The notes under the pieces are model-generated. The model was not told the DNA's origin. It did not search any database and saw only the letters and a list, made by a program, of their open reading frames with translations. DNA of 64,000 bases from Micromonospora echinospora (GTDB lineage: Bacteria; Actinomycetota; Actinomycetes; Mycobacteriales; Micromonosporaceae). The first letter of the stretch is position 1; every line of letters starts with the position of its first letter. The stretch spans positions 1,488,001 through 1,552,000 of the forward strand of contig NZ_JACHJC010000001.1 in assembly GCF_014203425.1 (NCBI RefSeq). Reading direction: 5' to 3'. A program made the translations under genes and the position numbers. This document shows positions 35,522 to 44,893 of this stretch, piece by piece.

Positions 35522-36210
35522 GACGTGGCGGGTCGGCGGTCCACCACGCCCGCGCCGGCCGGCACGGCGAACGCGGCGGCCTCGACGCTCTCGGTGTAGC
35601 GGCTCAGCGTCACCTCGGCGGACTTGCCGTCGATCATGCCGGAGAAGCTGCCCAGCACGCCCTCGTTCGTCACGCACGTGCTGAAGCGCTCGCCGTCGTG
35701 GGTGACGTTCACGCAGGTGGCGTGGTGCCCGGCCAGCGTGGTGTCGCTCTGCTCGATGACCGCGTCCGGCGCCAGCGCGGCCTCGGTGAGCAGCCGGATC
35801 ACCGCGGGCGGCGTGACCAGGCCCTGCTTGCGCGCCTCGTCGTAGACGATCACCGACGGCTTCCCGGCGGTGAGCACGGGCGGCGACACGGTGCAGGAGG
35901 TACGGGCGGCGGTGCTCGCGCACCGGGTCACCGACTCCTGCGTCACCGTGATCTTGCCGCCGGGCCAGGTGTACGTGGACCGCAGCGGCTTCCTGGTCTG
36001 CGCGATCGAGGCGGTGCGACCGCCGTCGAGCTGGTAGTCGGCGGCCCAGGTCTGCTCCAGCGCCCGGTCCATCCGCGCGGCGAGGTCGTTGACCAGGTCG
36101 GCCCGACCGAGCGCGACGCCGGCGTCGTCCAGCGCCTGGCAGCCGGTGACCGAGAGCGACGCGATGACCGAGGCGGCGAGCACGCGGAGAGTCGTCGAGG
36201 CGGCAGGCAT
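35518..36210 (-). CDS. Putative lipoprotein, unknown function
   Basis: A 230-residue secreted lipoprotein. The signal peptide (ASTTLRVLAASVIASLSVTGC) ends in the lipobox VTGC. The mature domain has MDRALEQTWAADYQLDGGR, YTWPGGKITVTQ and three pairs of cysteines (RCAS/SCTV, TCVN/TCVT) that look disulfide-bonded. I do not recognise a family. ATG at 36210 follows AAGGCTGGG. It is cotranslated with nudC and divergent from eno across 212 bp. Confidence 0.75.
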   Translation of the reverse strand: MPAASTTLRVLAASVIASLSVTGCQALDDAGVALGRADLVNDLAARMDRALEQTWAADYQLDGGRTASIAQTRKPLRSTYTWPGGKITVTQESVTRCASTAARTSCTVSPPVLTAGKPSVIVYDEARKQGLVTPPAVIRLLTEAALAPDAVIEQSDTTLAGHHATCVNVTHDGERFSTCVTNEGVLGSFSGMIDGKSAEVTLSRYTESVEAAAFAVPAGAGVVDRRPATS

Positions 36211-36263
36211 GATGCCCAGCCTTGTCGATCGACGCAACGTCTCGCAAACCGGTTGCCGGTTGA

Positions 36264-37706
<1,443 letters not shown>

Positions 37707-37734
37707 GCGAGCGCTCCGGGGGAGGGGTGTGACG

Positions 37735-38370
37735 ATGCAGCAGCGCCGCACACCGGGTGGCCAGCGGCCCGCCCGTCGGCCGGGTCAGCCCGGCCGGACG
37801 GGCGCTGCCCGGGTCCGGTCCACGGCCCGCGACAACGGCGTCCGCGCGGAGACGCGCGCCGCCGGCCGGTCACCCGGCGCGTCCCGGGCCACCGACGGCG
37901 TACGCTCCGCGAGCCGCCCCGCCGCGGCCCGGCGTACCGCTGCCGGTGGTCCGGTCAAGCGGCTCACCGCACCCCAACCCCGGCGCTTCACCGGGCGCGC
38001 CACAGTGCTGTTCGCGGTGCTGATCGCGCTCGCCCTGGCGTACACCTATCCGGTCCGGGTCTACCTGGACCAGCAGGCGGACATCGAACGGATGGAGGCC
38101 GCGCAGGCCGCCCAACGGGACGAGATCGAGCGGCTCACCGCCGAGGCGGCCAAGTGGAAGGACCCGGAGTACGTCAAGACGCAGGCCCGGGAGCGGTTCT
38201 TCATGGGCAAGCCGGGCGAGACGCTGCTGGTGGTGCTCTCCGACCCGGAGGGCGCGGCCAAGGACGCCGGCAAGGGCGCGAAACCGGGGGCGCCGACCGG
38301 GCCGGAGCCCTGGTACGACACCCTGTGGGGGAGCGTGCGGGCGGCGAACGCCGAGCGCCAGGACAAGTGA
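37735..38370 (+). CDS. Septum formation initiator family protein (FtsB/DivIC)
   Basis: A 211-residue division protein. A long Arg/Pro/Gly-rich cytoplasmic N-terminus (about 80 residues) leads to one transmembrane helix (TVLFAVLIALALAYTYPVRV) and a coiled coil (ADIERMEAAQAAQRDEIERL) ending in KDPEYVKTQARERFFMGKPGE, the family signature. It should sit with FtsQ/FtsL at the septum. ATG at 37735 is preferred because GGAGG is 9 nt away; the in-frame GTG at 37729 is only 3 nt from it. Directly follows eno. Confidence 0.9.
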   Translation: MQQRRTPGGQRPARRPGQPGRTGAARVRSTARDNGVRAETRAAGRSPGASRATDGVRSASRPAAARRTAAGGPVKRLTAPQPRRFTGRATVLFAVLIALALAYTYPVRVYLDQQADIERMEAAQAAQRDEIERLTAEAAKWKDPEYVKTQARERFFMGKPGETLLVVLSDPEGAAKDAGKGAKPGAPTGPEPWYDTLWGSVRAANAERQDK

Positions 38371-38392
38371 GCACCACACGAAAGGCACTTCC

Positions 38393-38950
38393 TTGAGCGT
38401 CGTACCACCGCAGGAGCCGGCGGCGGACTCCGTACCCCCGCCGGAACGCCAGCCGGCCACCGAGGCCGACCTGGCCGCGGTGGCCGCGCAGCTCGGACGC
38501 CCGCCGCGCGGCACCCGCGCGGTGGCCCACCGGTGCCCGTGCGGCCTGCCCGACGTGGTCGAGACGACGCCCCGGCTGGCCGACGGCACGCCGTTCCCGA
38601 CGCTGTTCTACCTGACCTGCCCGCGTGCCACGGCGGCGTGCAGCCGGCTGGAGTCGGCCGGGCTGATGAAGGAGATGGCCGAGCGGCTGGCCGAGGATCC
38701 GGAGCTGGCCGCGCAGTACCGGGCCGCGCACGAGGACTACCTGACCCGCCGGGAGGCGATCGGCGAGGTGCCGGAGATCGCCGGCATCTCGGCCGGCGGC
38801 ATGCCGGGGCGGGTGAAGTGCCTGCACGTGCACCTGGGGCACGCGCTCGCCGCCGGGCCGGGGGTCAACCCGTTCGGCGACGAGACGCTGGCGCTGGTGG
38901 AGAAGTGGTGGGCCGCCGGCCCCTGCGTGGACGTGCCAGCGGTCCAGTGA
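38393..38950 (+). CDS. DUF501 domain protein
   Basis: A 185-residue protein matching DUF501: RPPRGTRAVAHRCPCGLPDVV, PFPTLFYLTCPRATAACSRLE, GGMPGRVKCLHVHLGHALA and NPFGDETLALVE. Conserved Cys and His (CPCG, TCPR, KCLHVH) suggest a metal site. Function unknown, but the eno-divIC-DUF501-ppx order is a stable actinobacterial neighbourhood. TTG at 38393 follows AAAGG; no ATG or GTG fits better. Confidence 0.9.
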   Translation: MSVVPPQEPAADSVPPPERQPATEADLAAVAAQLGRPPRGTRAVAHRCPCGLPDVVETTPRLADGTPFPTLFYLTCPRATAACSRLESAGLMKEMAERLAEDPELAAQYRAAHEDYLTRREAIGEVPEIAGISAGGMPGRVKCLHVHLGHALAAGPGVNPFGDETLALVEKWWAAGPCVDVPAVQ

Positions 38951-38951
38951 G

Positions 38952-39461
38952 ATGAGCGCCGACCAGATCACGGTCCGCCGGGCCCGCACCGCCGACGTGC
39001 GCGGCATCCGGCGGCTGGTGGACACCTACACCGACGACCGGCGGCTGCTCAGCAAGGCGACCGTGACGCTGTACGAGGACGTGCAGGAGTTCCGGGTCGC
39101 GGTGACGCCGGACGGCACAGTGGTCGGGTGCGGCGCGCTGCACGTCATGTGGGAGGACCTGGCCGAGATCCGGACGGTGGCGGTCGACCCGTCCTGCCGG
39201 GGCCACAAGATCGGGCACCGGATCGTCGGCGAGCTGATCGACTCGGCGCGGGAGTTGGGCATCGCCCGGATCTTCGTGCTCACGTTCGAGACCGGCTTCT
39301 TCGGCTCGTTCGGCTTCCGCGAGATCGACGGCGCGCCCGTGCCGCAGCCGGTCTACGAGCAGCTCCTGCGCTCGTACGACGAGGGCGTCGCGGAGTTCCT
39401 GGACCTGGAACGGGTCAAGCCCAACACCCTCGGTAACTCCCGCATGCTGCTGCGCCTCTGA
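38952..39461 (+). CDS. GNAT amino-acid N-acetyltransferase, short ArgA type
   Basis: A 169-residue GNAT enzyme with the acetyl-CoA site VDPSCRGHKIGHRIVGELID and the late EIDGAPVPQPVYEQLLRSYDEG segment typical of short ArgA proteins, which acetylate glutamate (or glutamine) at the start of arginine synthesis. The first step uses acetyl-CoA in the cytoplasm. ATG at 38952 is one base beyond the DUF501 stop. No other arginine gene is near, so the substrate is inferred from family likeness only. Confidence 0.82.
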   Translation: MSADQITVRRARTADVRGIRRLVDTYTDDRRLLSKATVTLYEDVQEFRVAVTPDGTVVGCGALHVMWEDLAEIRTVAVDPSCRGHKIGHRIVGELIDSARELGIARIFVLTFETGFFGSFGFREIDGAPVPQPVYEQLLRSYDEGVAEFLDLERVKPNTLGNSRMLLRL

Positions 39462-39499
39462 GCCCGGGGGTGAGGGCGGGCTGCCGTAGGGTGGGCGCC

Positions 39500-40453
39500 G
39501 TGAGTGCGCGCGTGGCAGCCATCGACTGCGGGACAAACTCGATCCGACTGCTGATCGCCGATCTGCCGGAGGCGTCGGACGGGGACTCGGCGCCGCTCGT
39601 GGACGTCAGCCGGCGGATGGAGATCGTGCGGCTGGGGCAGGGCGTCGACCAGACCGGCATGCTCGCCCCCGAGGCCATCGAGCGGACCCGGGTGGCGCTC
39701 GCCGACTACGCGGCGGAGATCGAGAAGTCCGGCGCCGAGCGGGTACGCATGTGCGCCACCTCGGCCTCCCGAGACGCCTCCAACGCGGCCGACTTCCGTG
39801 CCATGGTCGAGCGCACGCTCGGCGTACCGCCCGAGGTGGTGACCGGCGACGAGGAGGCGCGCCTGTCGTTCACCGGCGCGGTGCGTGGCCTGCCCGCCGA
39901 CGCCGAACCGCCGTACCTGGTGGTCGACATCGGCGGCGGCTCGACCGAGTTCGTTGTCGGCACCCGCGAGGACGGCGTGCGGGGCGCGATCTCGGTGGAC
40001 ATCGGCTGCGTCCGGATGACCGAGCGCCACCTGCACGGCGACCCGCCCGGTCCGGCGCAGATCGCCGCCGCCGAGGCCGAAATCGCCGCCGCCGTGGACC
40101 GGGCGCTCGCCGCCGTGCCCGGCCGGGAGGCCGCCACGCTGGTCGGGCTCGCCGGTTCGGTCACCACAGTGGTCGCCCTGGCCGAAGGGCTTCAGGGGTA
40201 CGACCCGAGCCGCATCCACCACGCCCGCGTCTCGTACGAGCAGGTGGCCGAGGTGACCGCCGACCTGCTCGGCAAGAGCAGTGAGCAGCGGCTGGCGTAC
40301 CCGGTGATGCACCCGGGGCGGGCCGACGTGATCGGCGCGGGCGCGCTGGTGCTGCGAGTGATCATGGAGCGGGCCGGGATGCCGTCCGTGGTCGCCTCCG
40401 AGCACGACATCCTCGACGGCATCGCCTGGAGCCTCGCGGCGACCTCGGGATAG
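39500..40453 (+). CDS. Ppx/GppA exopolyphosphatase-family phosphatase
   Basis: A 317-residue ASKHA-fold enzyme with AAIDCGTNSIRLLIAD, TGDEEARLSF, VVDIGGGSTEFVVG, IGCVRMTERH and GLAGSVTTVVAL. It hydrolyses polyphosphate and/or pppGpp; the short length (no HD domain) matches actinobacterial Ppx1/Ppx2. GTG at 39500 follows TAGGGT (39487-39492) by 7 nt, a leaderless geometry. The 3' end coding DGIAWSLA is repeated 683 bp downstream, after the toxin-antitoxin genes. Confidence 0.92.
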   Translation: MSARVAAIDCGTNSIRLLIADLPEASDGDSAPLVDVSRRMEIVRLGQGVDQTGMLAPEAIERTRVALADYAAEIEKSGAERVRMCATSASRDASNAADFRAMVERTLGVPPEVVTGDEEARLSFTGAVRGLPADAEPPYLVVDIGGGSTEFVVGTREDGVRGAISVDIGCVRMTERHLHGDPPGPAQIAAAEAEIAAAVDRALAAVPGREAATLVGLAGSVTTVVALAEGLQGYDPSRIHHARVSYEQVAEVTADLLGKSSEQRLAYPVMHPGRADVIGAGALVLRVIMERAGMPSVVASEHDILDGIAWSLAATSG

Positions 40454-40476
40454 GTGGTTCCCCTGCGTGTGGCCGG

Positions 40477-40482
40477 TATGAT
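40477..40482 (+). promoter_or_regulatory. -10 box TATGAT of the toxin-antitoxin operon
   Basis: TATGAT, the best -10 in the window, ends 6 nt before the antitoxin ATG with no Shine-Dalgarno, implying a leaderless mRNA. The antitoxin is the likely autorepressor. Confidence 0.55.
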
Positions 40483-40488
40483 TTCCAT

Positions 40489-40692
40489 ATGGTCACCACT
40501 GTCAATCTTCCTGAGGGACTGCACGAACGGCTCAAGCAGCTTGCCGAGCAGGAGCACCGGTCGATGAACGCCACCATCGTCGTGGCCGTCGAGGAGTACG
40601 TCTCGGCGCGCAGTCATCGTGCCCGCGTGCGGGATCTTGCGCGGGAGGTTGCCGAGCGTGACGCCGAGCTGTTGCGGCGGTTGGCGGAGTGA
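40489..40692 (+). CDS. Ribbon-helix-helix antitoxin
   Basis: A 67-residue protein with a ribbon-helix-helix N-terminus (TTVNLPEGLHERLKQLAEQE then HRSMNATIVVAVEEYV) of the Arc/CopG type and a charged helical C-terminus (RVRDLAREVAERDAELLRRL) that would bind the toxin. It should neutralise the Doc-like toxin encoded next and repress their common promoter. The toxin gene starts within its stop codon (GTGA). Confidence 0.85.
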   Translation: MVTTVNLPEGLHERLKQLAEQEHRSMNATIVVAVEEYVSARSHRARVRDLAREVAERDAELLRRLAE

Positions 40693-41066
40693 TCCACTAT
40701 CTCGAGGTCGACGACCTCGTGGAGATCGCCTCGATCGTGCTGGGTGGGGCGCCGCAGGTCCGTGATTTCGGTCTGCTCTCATCGGCGGTGGTCTGCCCGG
40801 CCACCGTGGCGTTCGGCCAGGAGGCTTATCCCGATCTCTGGACCAAGGCCGCCGCGCTGCTGCACTCGGTCTGCATGAACCACGCGCTGATTGACGGGAA
40901 CAAGCGTCTCGCCTGGGCGGCGGGGCGGGTGTTTCTGGCCCTCAACGAGGTGCCGATCCAGGATGTCGACGTTGATCAGGCCGAGGCTCTCGTGATGTCG
41001 GTGGCAAGCGGCACCCTGACCGAGGTCTCGGACATCGCCCGCGAGCTCCGCAAGCTCTACGTCTGA
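40689..41066 (+). CDS. Doc/Fic-family toxin
   Basis: A 125-residue death-on-curing-like protein. The Fic motif is HALIDGNKRLAW (His65 to Arg73; HxFx(D/E)GNKR with Leu in place of Phe), and the rest has the Doc pattern (SAVVCPATVAFGQEAYPDLW). Doc phosphorylates elongation factor Tu and halts translation. The length is normal for Doc. It is coupled by a GTGA overlap to an RHH antitoxin rather than a Phd/YefM-type one. Active-site residues look intact, so the pair is probably functional. Confidence 0.9.
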   Translation: MIHYLEVDDLVEIASIVLGGAPQVRDFGLLSSAVVCPATVAFGQEAYPDLWTKAAALLHSVCMNHALIDGNKRLAWAAGRVFLALNEVPIQDVDVDQAEALVMSVASGTLTEVSDIARELRKLYV

Positions 41067-41171
41067 GCCATCGGCGGAAATGCTGTCGCAGTTGCCGGAC
41101 GGCACCGCCTGGAGTCTCGCCTAGCCGGCCACCTGCCGCCCACCCTCCTCCTGCTGAATGGTGCTGTGTTG

Positions 41172-41201
41172 TTGACGGTAGTGCGGATTGCGCACTAGTG
41201 T
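41172..41201 (+). promoter_or_regulatory. PadR gene promoter with palindromic operator
   Basis: TTGACG (41172-41177), 18-nt spacer and TAGTGT (41196-41201) form a sigma-70-type promoter, with the GTG start 7 nt on. A perfect palindrome TAGTGCG-N5-CGCACTA (41179-41197) fills the spacer and touches the -10. This is a natural autoregulatory operator for the PadR protein. Confidence 0.65.
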
Positions 41202-41208
41202 GCGGAGC

Positions 41209-41541
41209 GTGGATACCACGCAGCTCCTCAAGGGCGTGCTCGACCTGGCGGTGCTCGCCGTGCTCAAGGACGAGGACGGGTACGGCTACGACATCCTGCG
41301 GCGGCTACGCGAGGCCGGTCTCACCGAGGTCGGCGACGCCTCGGTCTACGGCACGCTGCGCCGGCTGTTCGCGGCCGGTCTGCTCACCACGTACGTGGTG
41401 CCCAGCGAGTCCGGGCCGCACCGCAAGTACTACTCGCTCAACGCCGCCGGGCGTGACCAGCTCACCAGCTCCGGCAAGACCTGGCGCTCGTTCGCCACCA
41501 CCATGGACGCGCTGCTCGACGATCGGGGGATGGCGGCATGA
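41209..41541 (+). CDS. PadR-family transcriptional regulator
   Basis: A 110-residue PadR-like winged helix: LLKGVLDLAVLAVLKDEDGYGYDIL, VGDASVYGTLRRLFAAGLL, and SGPHRKYYSLNAAGRDQL. GTG at 41209 is preferred over the upstream ATG at 41188 because it is at the predicted mRNA 5' end and its protein begins at the domain. It overlaps the next gene by ATGA; PadR-DUF1700-type pairs are common and usually regulate membrane or resistance functions. It likely represses its own operon through the 41179 palindrome. Confidence 0.9.
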   Translation: MDTTQLLKGVLDLAVLAVLKDEDGYGYDILRRLREAGLTEVGDASVYGTLRRLFAAGLLTTYVVPSESGPHRKYYSLNAAGRDQLTSSGKTWRSFATTMDALLDDRGMAA

Positions 41542-42485
41542 CCGTCACGGGGCAGGAGATCACGGACTACGTCGACCGGGTACGGGCCGCGCTCGCCGAC
41601 CTGCCGCCGGAGGTCCGCGACGAGTTGACCGAGGAGCTGCCGGAACACCTCGCCGAGGTCGCCGCCGAGGGCGAGGGCACGCTCGTCGACCGGCTGGGCA
41701 CCCCCGAGGCGTACGCCGCCGAGCTGCGCGCCGTCGCCGGTGCCCAGCCGAGCCGGCGGCCGACGCGTTTCCACCGCCTCGCCGAGGCCCGGCGGGAGGC
41801 GGCCACCCAGCTGCGTCTGCTCGACCGCCAGCTCGGCCCGGTGCTCGGGCACGAGACGGTGAGTGACTTTCTGCGTCCGCTGCGCCCGGCCTGGTGGCTG
41901 GTGCGCGGCTGGCTGGCCGCGCTGATCGTGGCGTGGATGGTGGACGGCCGGTCCGGCCTGGTGCCCCGGCTGGACGGCAACAGCTCGATGGGGCTGCTGC
42001 TGCTCATCGGCGCGATAGTCGCGTCCATGTGGTGGGGTCGTCGCTCGGCCGGGATCACCGGGTGGCGGCGACAACTGCACCAGATCGCCACCGCCGCGCT
42101 GCTGTTGTTCTCCATCGCCGTGCTGGCCGAGGTGGACGAGCGCGCCGACACTGACGTCTACGGCAGTTACGAGCAGACGTCGGTGGACCACCGGTACGAC
42201 CGGATCGAGGACGTCTTCGTCTACGACCAGCAGGGGCGGCTGATCCGCGACGCGCGGCTCTTCGACCAGAACGGCGTGCCGATCACGCTCGGCTGGCCGA
42301 GCTGCATGGCTGACACGGGCTCGGTGCCGGAGATGCGTAACACCTACCCGTACTGTCCGGAGCTGGCCCCGTTCGGACCGCCGGTCTCACCGTCGATCGC
42401 CCCGCCCGCATTCGCGCCCACGGACAGCGCCACCCCGCCCGCGCCCACCACCAGCGCTTCCCCGGAACCCACGTCAACTCCCTGA
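41538..42485 (+). CDS. PadR-partner membrane protein (DUF1700-like N-terminus)
   Basis: A 315-residue protein. Residues 1-70 (TDYVDRVRAALADLPPEVRD then ELTEELPEHLAEVA, LVDRLGTPEAYAAELR) follow the DUF1700/HAAS pattern found beside PadR genes. Two or three transmembrane helices follow (WWLVRGWLAALIVAWMV, GLLLLIGAIVASMWW, IATAALLLFSIAVLAEV) and then an extracytoplasmic domain with a Pro/Thr/Ser tail. It may sense or report envelope state to the PadR protein, but that is inference. Coupled to the PadR gene. Confidence 0.75.
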   Translation: MTVTGQEITDYVDRVRAALADLPPEVRDELTEELPEHLAEVAAEGEGTLVDRLGTPEAYAAELRAVAGAQPSRRPTRFHRLAEARREAATQLRLLDRQLGPVLGHETVSDFLRPLRPAWWLVRGWLAALIVAWMVDGRSGLVPRLDGNSSMGLLLLIGAIVASMWWGRRSAGITGWRRQLHQIATAALLLFSIAVLAEVDERADTDVYGSYEQTSVDHRYDRIEDVFVYDQQGRLIRDARLFDQNGVPITLGWPSCMADTGSVPEMRNTYPYCPELAPFGPPVSPSIAPPAFAPTDSATPPAPTTSASPEPTSTP

Positions 42486-42499
42486 GAGCGCTCGATCCC

Positions 42500-42555
42500 G
42501 CGAGATCTTGGAAGGAAACGGCCCTCATAGGGGCCACAATCTTCCAAGATCTCGC
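42500..42555. repeat. Intergenic inverted repeat D, 15-bp arms, CATAGGGGC core
   Basis: GCGAGATCTTGGAAG (42500-42514) and its complement CTTCCAAGATCTCGC (42541-42555) flank 26 nt that contain a second stem, GGCCC (42520-42524) with GGGCC (42531-42535). The core AAACGGCCCTCATAGGGGCC is close to that of element C 9.7 kb away. It lies 14 bp after the stop of the PadR-partner gene. Confidence 0.9.
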
Positions 42556-42608
42556 CGGGCTGGGGCGGCTGACGTCCACTACTCGGCTGTGAGGTCTACA
42601 GGAGGTGA

Positions 42609-42698
42609 ATGCCACTGTTGTTCCGTCTTCCCCGGGCCGCTGACGGCGTGGCACGCTACCGGCACATAACAGCCAACTGTGCGACCAGCCAACGTTGA
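42609..42698 (+). CDS. Possible 29-codon small ORF before the dienelactone hydrolase gene
   Basis: ATG at 42609 directly follows AGGAGGTG, a near-perfect Shine-Dalgarno but only 3 nt away. The frame (starts MPLLFRLPRAADGVARYRHI, ends NCATSQR) stops at 42696-42698, 23 nt before the hydrolase start. A GTG overlapping the same site opens another 12-codon frame. It may be a leader peptide or just a stray ribosome site; no homology recognised. Confidence 0.3.
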   Translation: MPLLFRLPRAADGVARYRHITANCATSQR

Positions 42699-42721
42699 CT
42701 GACCGCAAGGAGGACGGGCCC

Positions 42722-43408
42722 ATGGGCGAGATGGTGAGCTTCACCGGCAACGGGGGGACGAGCGAGGGGTATCTCGCGATACCCTCCGGCGGTGCGGCCA
42801 GCCCGGCGGTCATCGTCATCCAGGACTGGTGGGGTCTCGTACCCCACGTACGGGCCGTGGTCGACCGCTTCGCGGAGGCCGGCTTCGTCGCCCTCGCGCC
42901 CGACTTCCGGCACGGCGGCCCGGCTGTGAAGCCGACCGAGCCGCGGCTGATGCTCAACAGCTCCCAGATGGACGAGGCCGCGAGCGACATCGCCGCTGCC
43001 GCCGAATACCTGGCGAGCCGGCCCGAGGTCGCCGGAAAGGTGGGCTGCGCCGGGTTCTGCGCGGGCGCCAGCCTCGCCCTGTGGTCGGCCACGTTCTCCG
43101 AGCGCATCGTGGCCACCGCCGGGTTCTACCCGCGCCTGCCCTGGGAGGGCATGGCCGCCGACTGGGCCGACTATGCGGGGAAGGCCGCGCTCATCCACTG
43201 CTCCGAGGCGGACGGCCTGTCCGCTGCCGACGGGGTGCAGAGCGTCCGCCGGTCCATCGAGTCGGCCGGCGGCACCTGCCAGACGTTCGACTACCCGGGC
43301 ACCGCGCACGCGTTCTTCAACGAGGACCGGCCGGAGCACTACGACCAGCGGGCCGCCGCCACCGCCTGGGCCCGCACGCTGGAACTATTCCGGGCGAAGC
43401 TTGGCTGA
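42722..43408 (+). CDS. Dienelactone hydrolase family protein
   Basis: A 228-residue alpha/beta hydrolase. The DLH triad is visible: AGFCAGAS (Cys113), SEADGL (Asp164) and GTAHAFFN (His196), with [20 protein letters not shown] at the start. Such enzymes hydrolyse dienelactones or other small esters; no aromatic catabolism genes are near. ATG at 42722 follows AAGGAGG at 8 nt. It overlaps the UDG gene by 8 nt. Confidence 0.9.
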   Translation: MGEMVSFTGNGGTSEGYLAIPSGGAASPAVIVIQDWWGLVPHVRAVVDRFAEAGFVALAPDFRHGGPAVKPTEPRLMLNSSQMDEAASDIAAAAEYLASRPEVAGKVGCAGFCAGASLALWSATFSERIVATAGFYPRLPWEGMAADWADYAGKAALIHCSEADGLSAADGVQSVRRSIESAGGTCQTFDYPGTAHAFFNEDRPEHYDQRAAATAWARTLELFRAKLG

Positions 43409-44141
43409 GTCGCGTACCCCGCAGGACGTGGTCGCCCGCGCCGCGCGGGCGGCCGACCTGGCCGACCTCGACGGCGCGGTCAGTGACTGCTTCGCCTGCC
43501 CGCGCCTGGTGGCGTGGCGCGAGGAGGTCGCGCTGGTCAAGCGGGCCGCGTTCCGCGACCAGGACTACTGGGGACGGCCGGTGCCCGGCCTCGGCCCGCA
43601 GGACGCGCGCATCGCCATTCTCGGCCTGGCGCCGGCCGCGCACGGCGGCAACCGCACCGGCCGGATCTTCACCGGGGACCGGTCCGGCGACGTCCTGTTC
43701 GCCGCACTGCACCGCGCCGGGCTGGCCAACCAGCCGACGAGCGTCTCCGCCGACGACGGCCTGACGCTGCGCGACACCCGCATCTTCGCCGCGGTGCGGT
43801 GCGCGCCGCCGGACAACAAGCCCACCCCGGCCGAGCGGGACACCTGCGCGCCGTGGCTGCACCGCGAGGTCGAACTCATTCGGCCCACGCTGCGCGTCGT
43901 GGTCGCGCTGGGCGCGTTCGCGTGGGCCGCGTGGTGGCCGGTGCTCCGTCAGGTGTACGGGCAGCGACCGCCCACGCCGCGACCGGCGTTCGGCCATGGG
44001 GCACACTGGTCCGGCGAGTCCGTGCCGGAGTTGCTGGGCTGCTACCACGTCAGCCAGCAGAACACGTTCACCGGCCGGCTCACGCCGGCGATGCTGGACG
44101 ACGTGTTCACCCGGGCGAAGGACCTGGCCGGGGTGGACTGA
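43401..44141 (+). CDS. Type-5 uracil-DNA glycosylase (UdgB-like)
   Basis: A 246-residue DNA repair enzyme that excises uracil, and in this family also hypoxanthine and some other bases, from DNA. Fe-S cysteines: [10 protein letters not shown] (two), RCAPPDNKP and RDTCAPW. Active-site motif: [20 protein letters not shown]-terminal motif: [21 protein letters not shown] at 43401, inside the end of the hydrolase gene, gives a protein that begins MAESRTPQD; there is no better start before the conserved region, but the ribosome site is weak. Confidence 0.9.
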   Translation: MAESRTPQDVVARAARAADLADLDGAVSDCFACPRLVAWREEVALVKRAAFRDQDYWGRPVPGLGPQDARIAILGLAPAAHGGNRTGRIFTGDRSGDVLFAALHRAGLANQPTSVSADDGLTLRDTRIFAAVRCAPPDNKPTPAERDTCAPWLHREVELIRPTLRVVVALGAFAWAAWWPVLRQVYGQRPPTPRPAFGHGAHWSGESVPELLGCYHVSQQNTFTGRLTPAMLDDVFTRAKDLAGVD

Positions 44142-44161
44142 GGAACACCTGAGGCGGTGGG

Positions 44162-44893
44162 ATGGATTTCGGCGTACTGCGCAGGTGGTGGCCGGTCGCC
44201 GCGGTGACGGTGCTGCTCGCGCTCGCCGCGTTCGCCGCCGGTCACTCCGCCATCGGGGCCAGCCGGATCCCGCCCGCGGCCGACACCATCCCGTACGTGC
44301 CGGACTACCCGTCGCCGGAGGCGGTGCCGTCGTACCCGGTCGAGCCGCGCGACGTGGGGGAGTCCGCCTCGGGCGGCGTGCCCGGCTGGCTGGCCACCGC
44401 CGCCGTGGCGTTGCTGTCCGCGGCGGTGCTGGGCGCGATCGGGTACGTGCTGTGGAACGTGCTCCGGGGCGCGCTGCGGCGTACCACCCGTGCCGTGCCG
44501 GTGCGGCGCACCCGGCGTACCGCCGAGGGGACCGCGCGTGAGGTGGTGGCCGCGCTCGACGCCGGCCTCGTCGAACTGGACGACCGTTCCACCGACCCGC
44601 GGACCGCTGTGATCGCCTGCTGGGTACGCCTGGAGGAGGCCGCCGAGGACGCGGGCGTGCCCCGGCACACCGGCGACACCCCGACCGACCTGGTCGCCCG
44701 GTTGCTGCGCGGCGACCCGGAGGCCGGCATCCCGGCGATCGCCAGCGCCGACGTGCTCGACGGTTTCGCGCACGTCTACCGGGAGGCCCGGTACGCCACC
44801 CACCCGGTCGACGAGCGCACCCGGGATCAGGCCCGCGCCGCGCTGCGCCGGCTGCGCGGCGAGCTGACCAGCCTGGCGGGGGGTGCGTCGTGA
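44162..44893 (+). CDS. DUF4129 membrane protein of MoxR operon
   Basis: A 243-residue protein with two transmembrane helices (VAAVTVLLALAAFAAGHSAI and WLATAAVALLSAAVLGAIGY) and a C-terminal cytoplasmic domain (VIACWVRLEEAAEDAGVPRH, THPVDERTRDQARAALRRLR) that matches DUF4129. Such proteins accompany MoxR and DUF58 genes in actinobacteria. ATG at 44162 follows GGCGGTGG. It opens a five-gene unit with overlaps throughout. Role in the complex is not known. Confidence 0.85.
   Translation: MDFGVLRRWWPVAAVTVLLALAAFAAGHSAIGASRIPPAADTIPYVPDYPSPEAVPSYPVEPRDVGESASGGVPGWLATAAVALLSAAVLGAIGYVLWNVLRGALRRTTRAVPVRRTRRTAEGTAREVVAALDAGLVELDDRSTDPRTAVIACWVRLEEAAEDAGVPRHTGDTPTDLVARLLRGDPEAGIPAIASADVLDGFAHVYREARYATHPVDERTRDQARAALRRLRGELTSLAGGAS

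Larger units (their letters stand above)
40415..41120. repeat. Direct repeat of the ppx 3' end flanking the toxin-antitoxin pair
   Basis: GACGGCATCGCCTGGAGC plus CTCGC at 40415-40437, inside ppx, recurs at 41098-41120 with two changes (21/23). The downstream copy still reads DGTAWSLA and then stop (41122-41124), matching the ppx-encoded DGIAWSLA. The antitoxin and toxin genes lie between the two copies. Confidence 0.85.
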
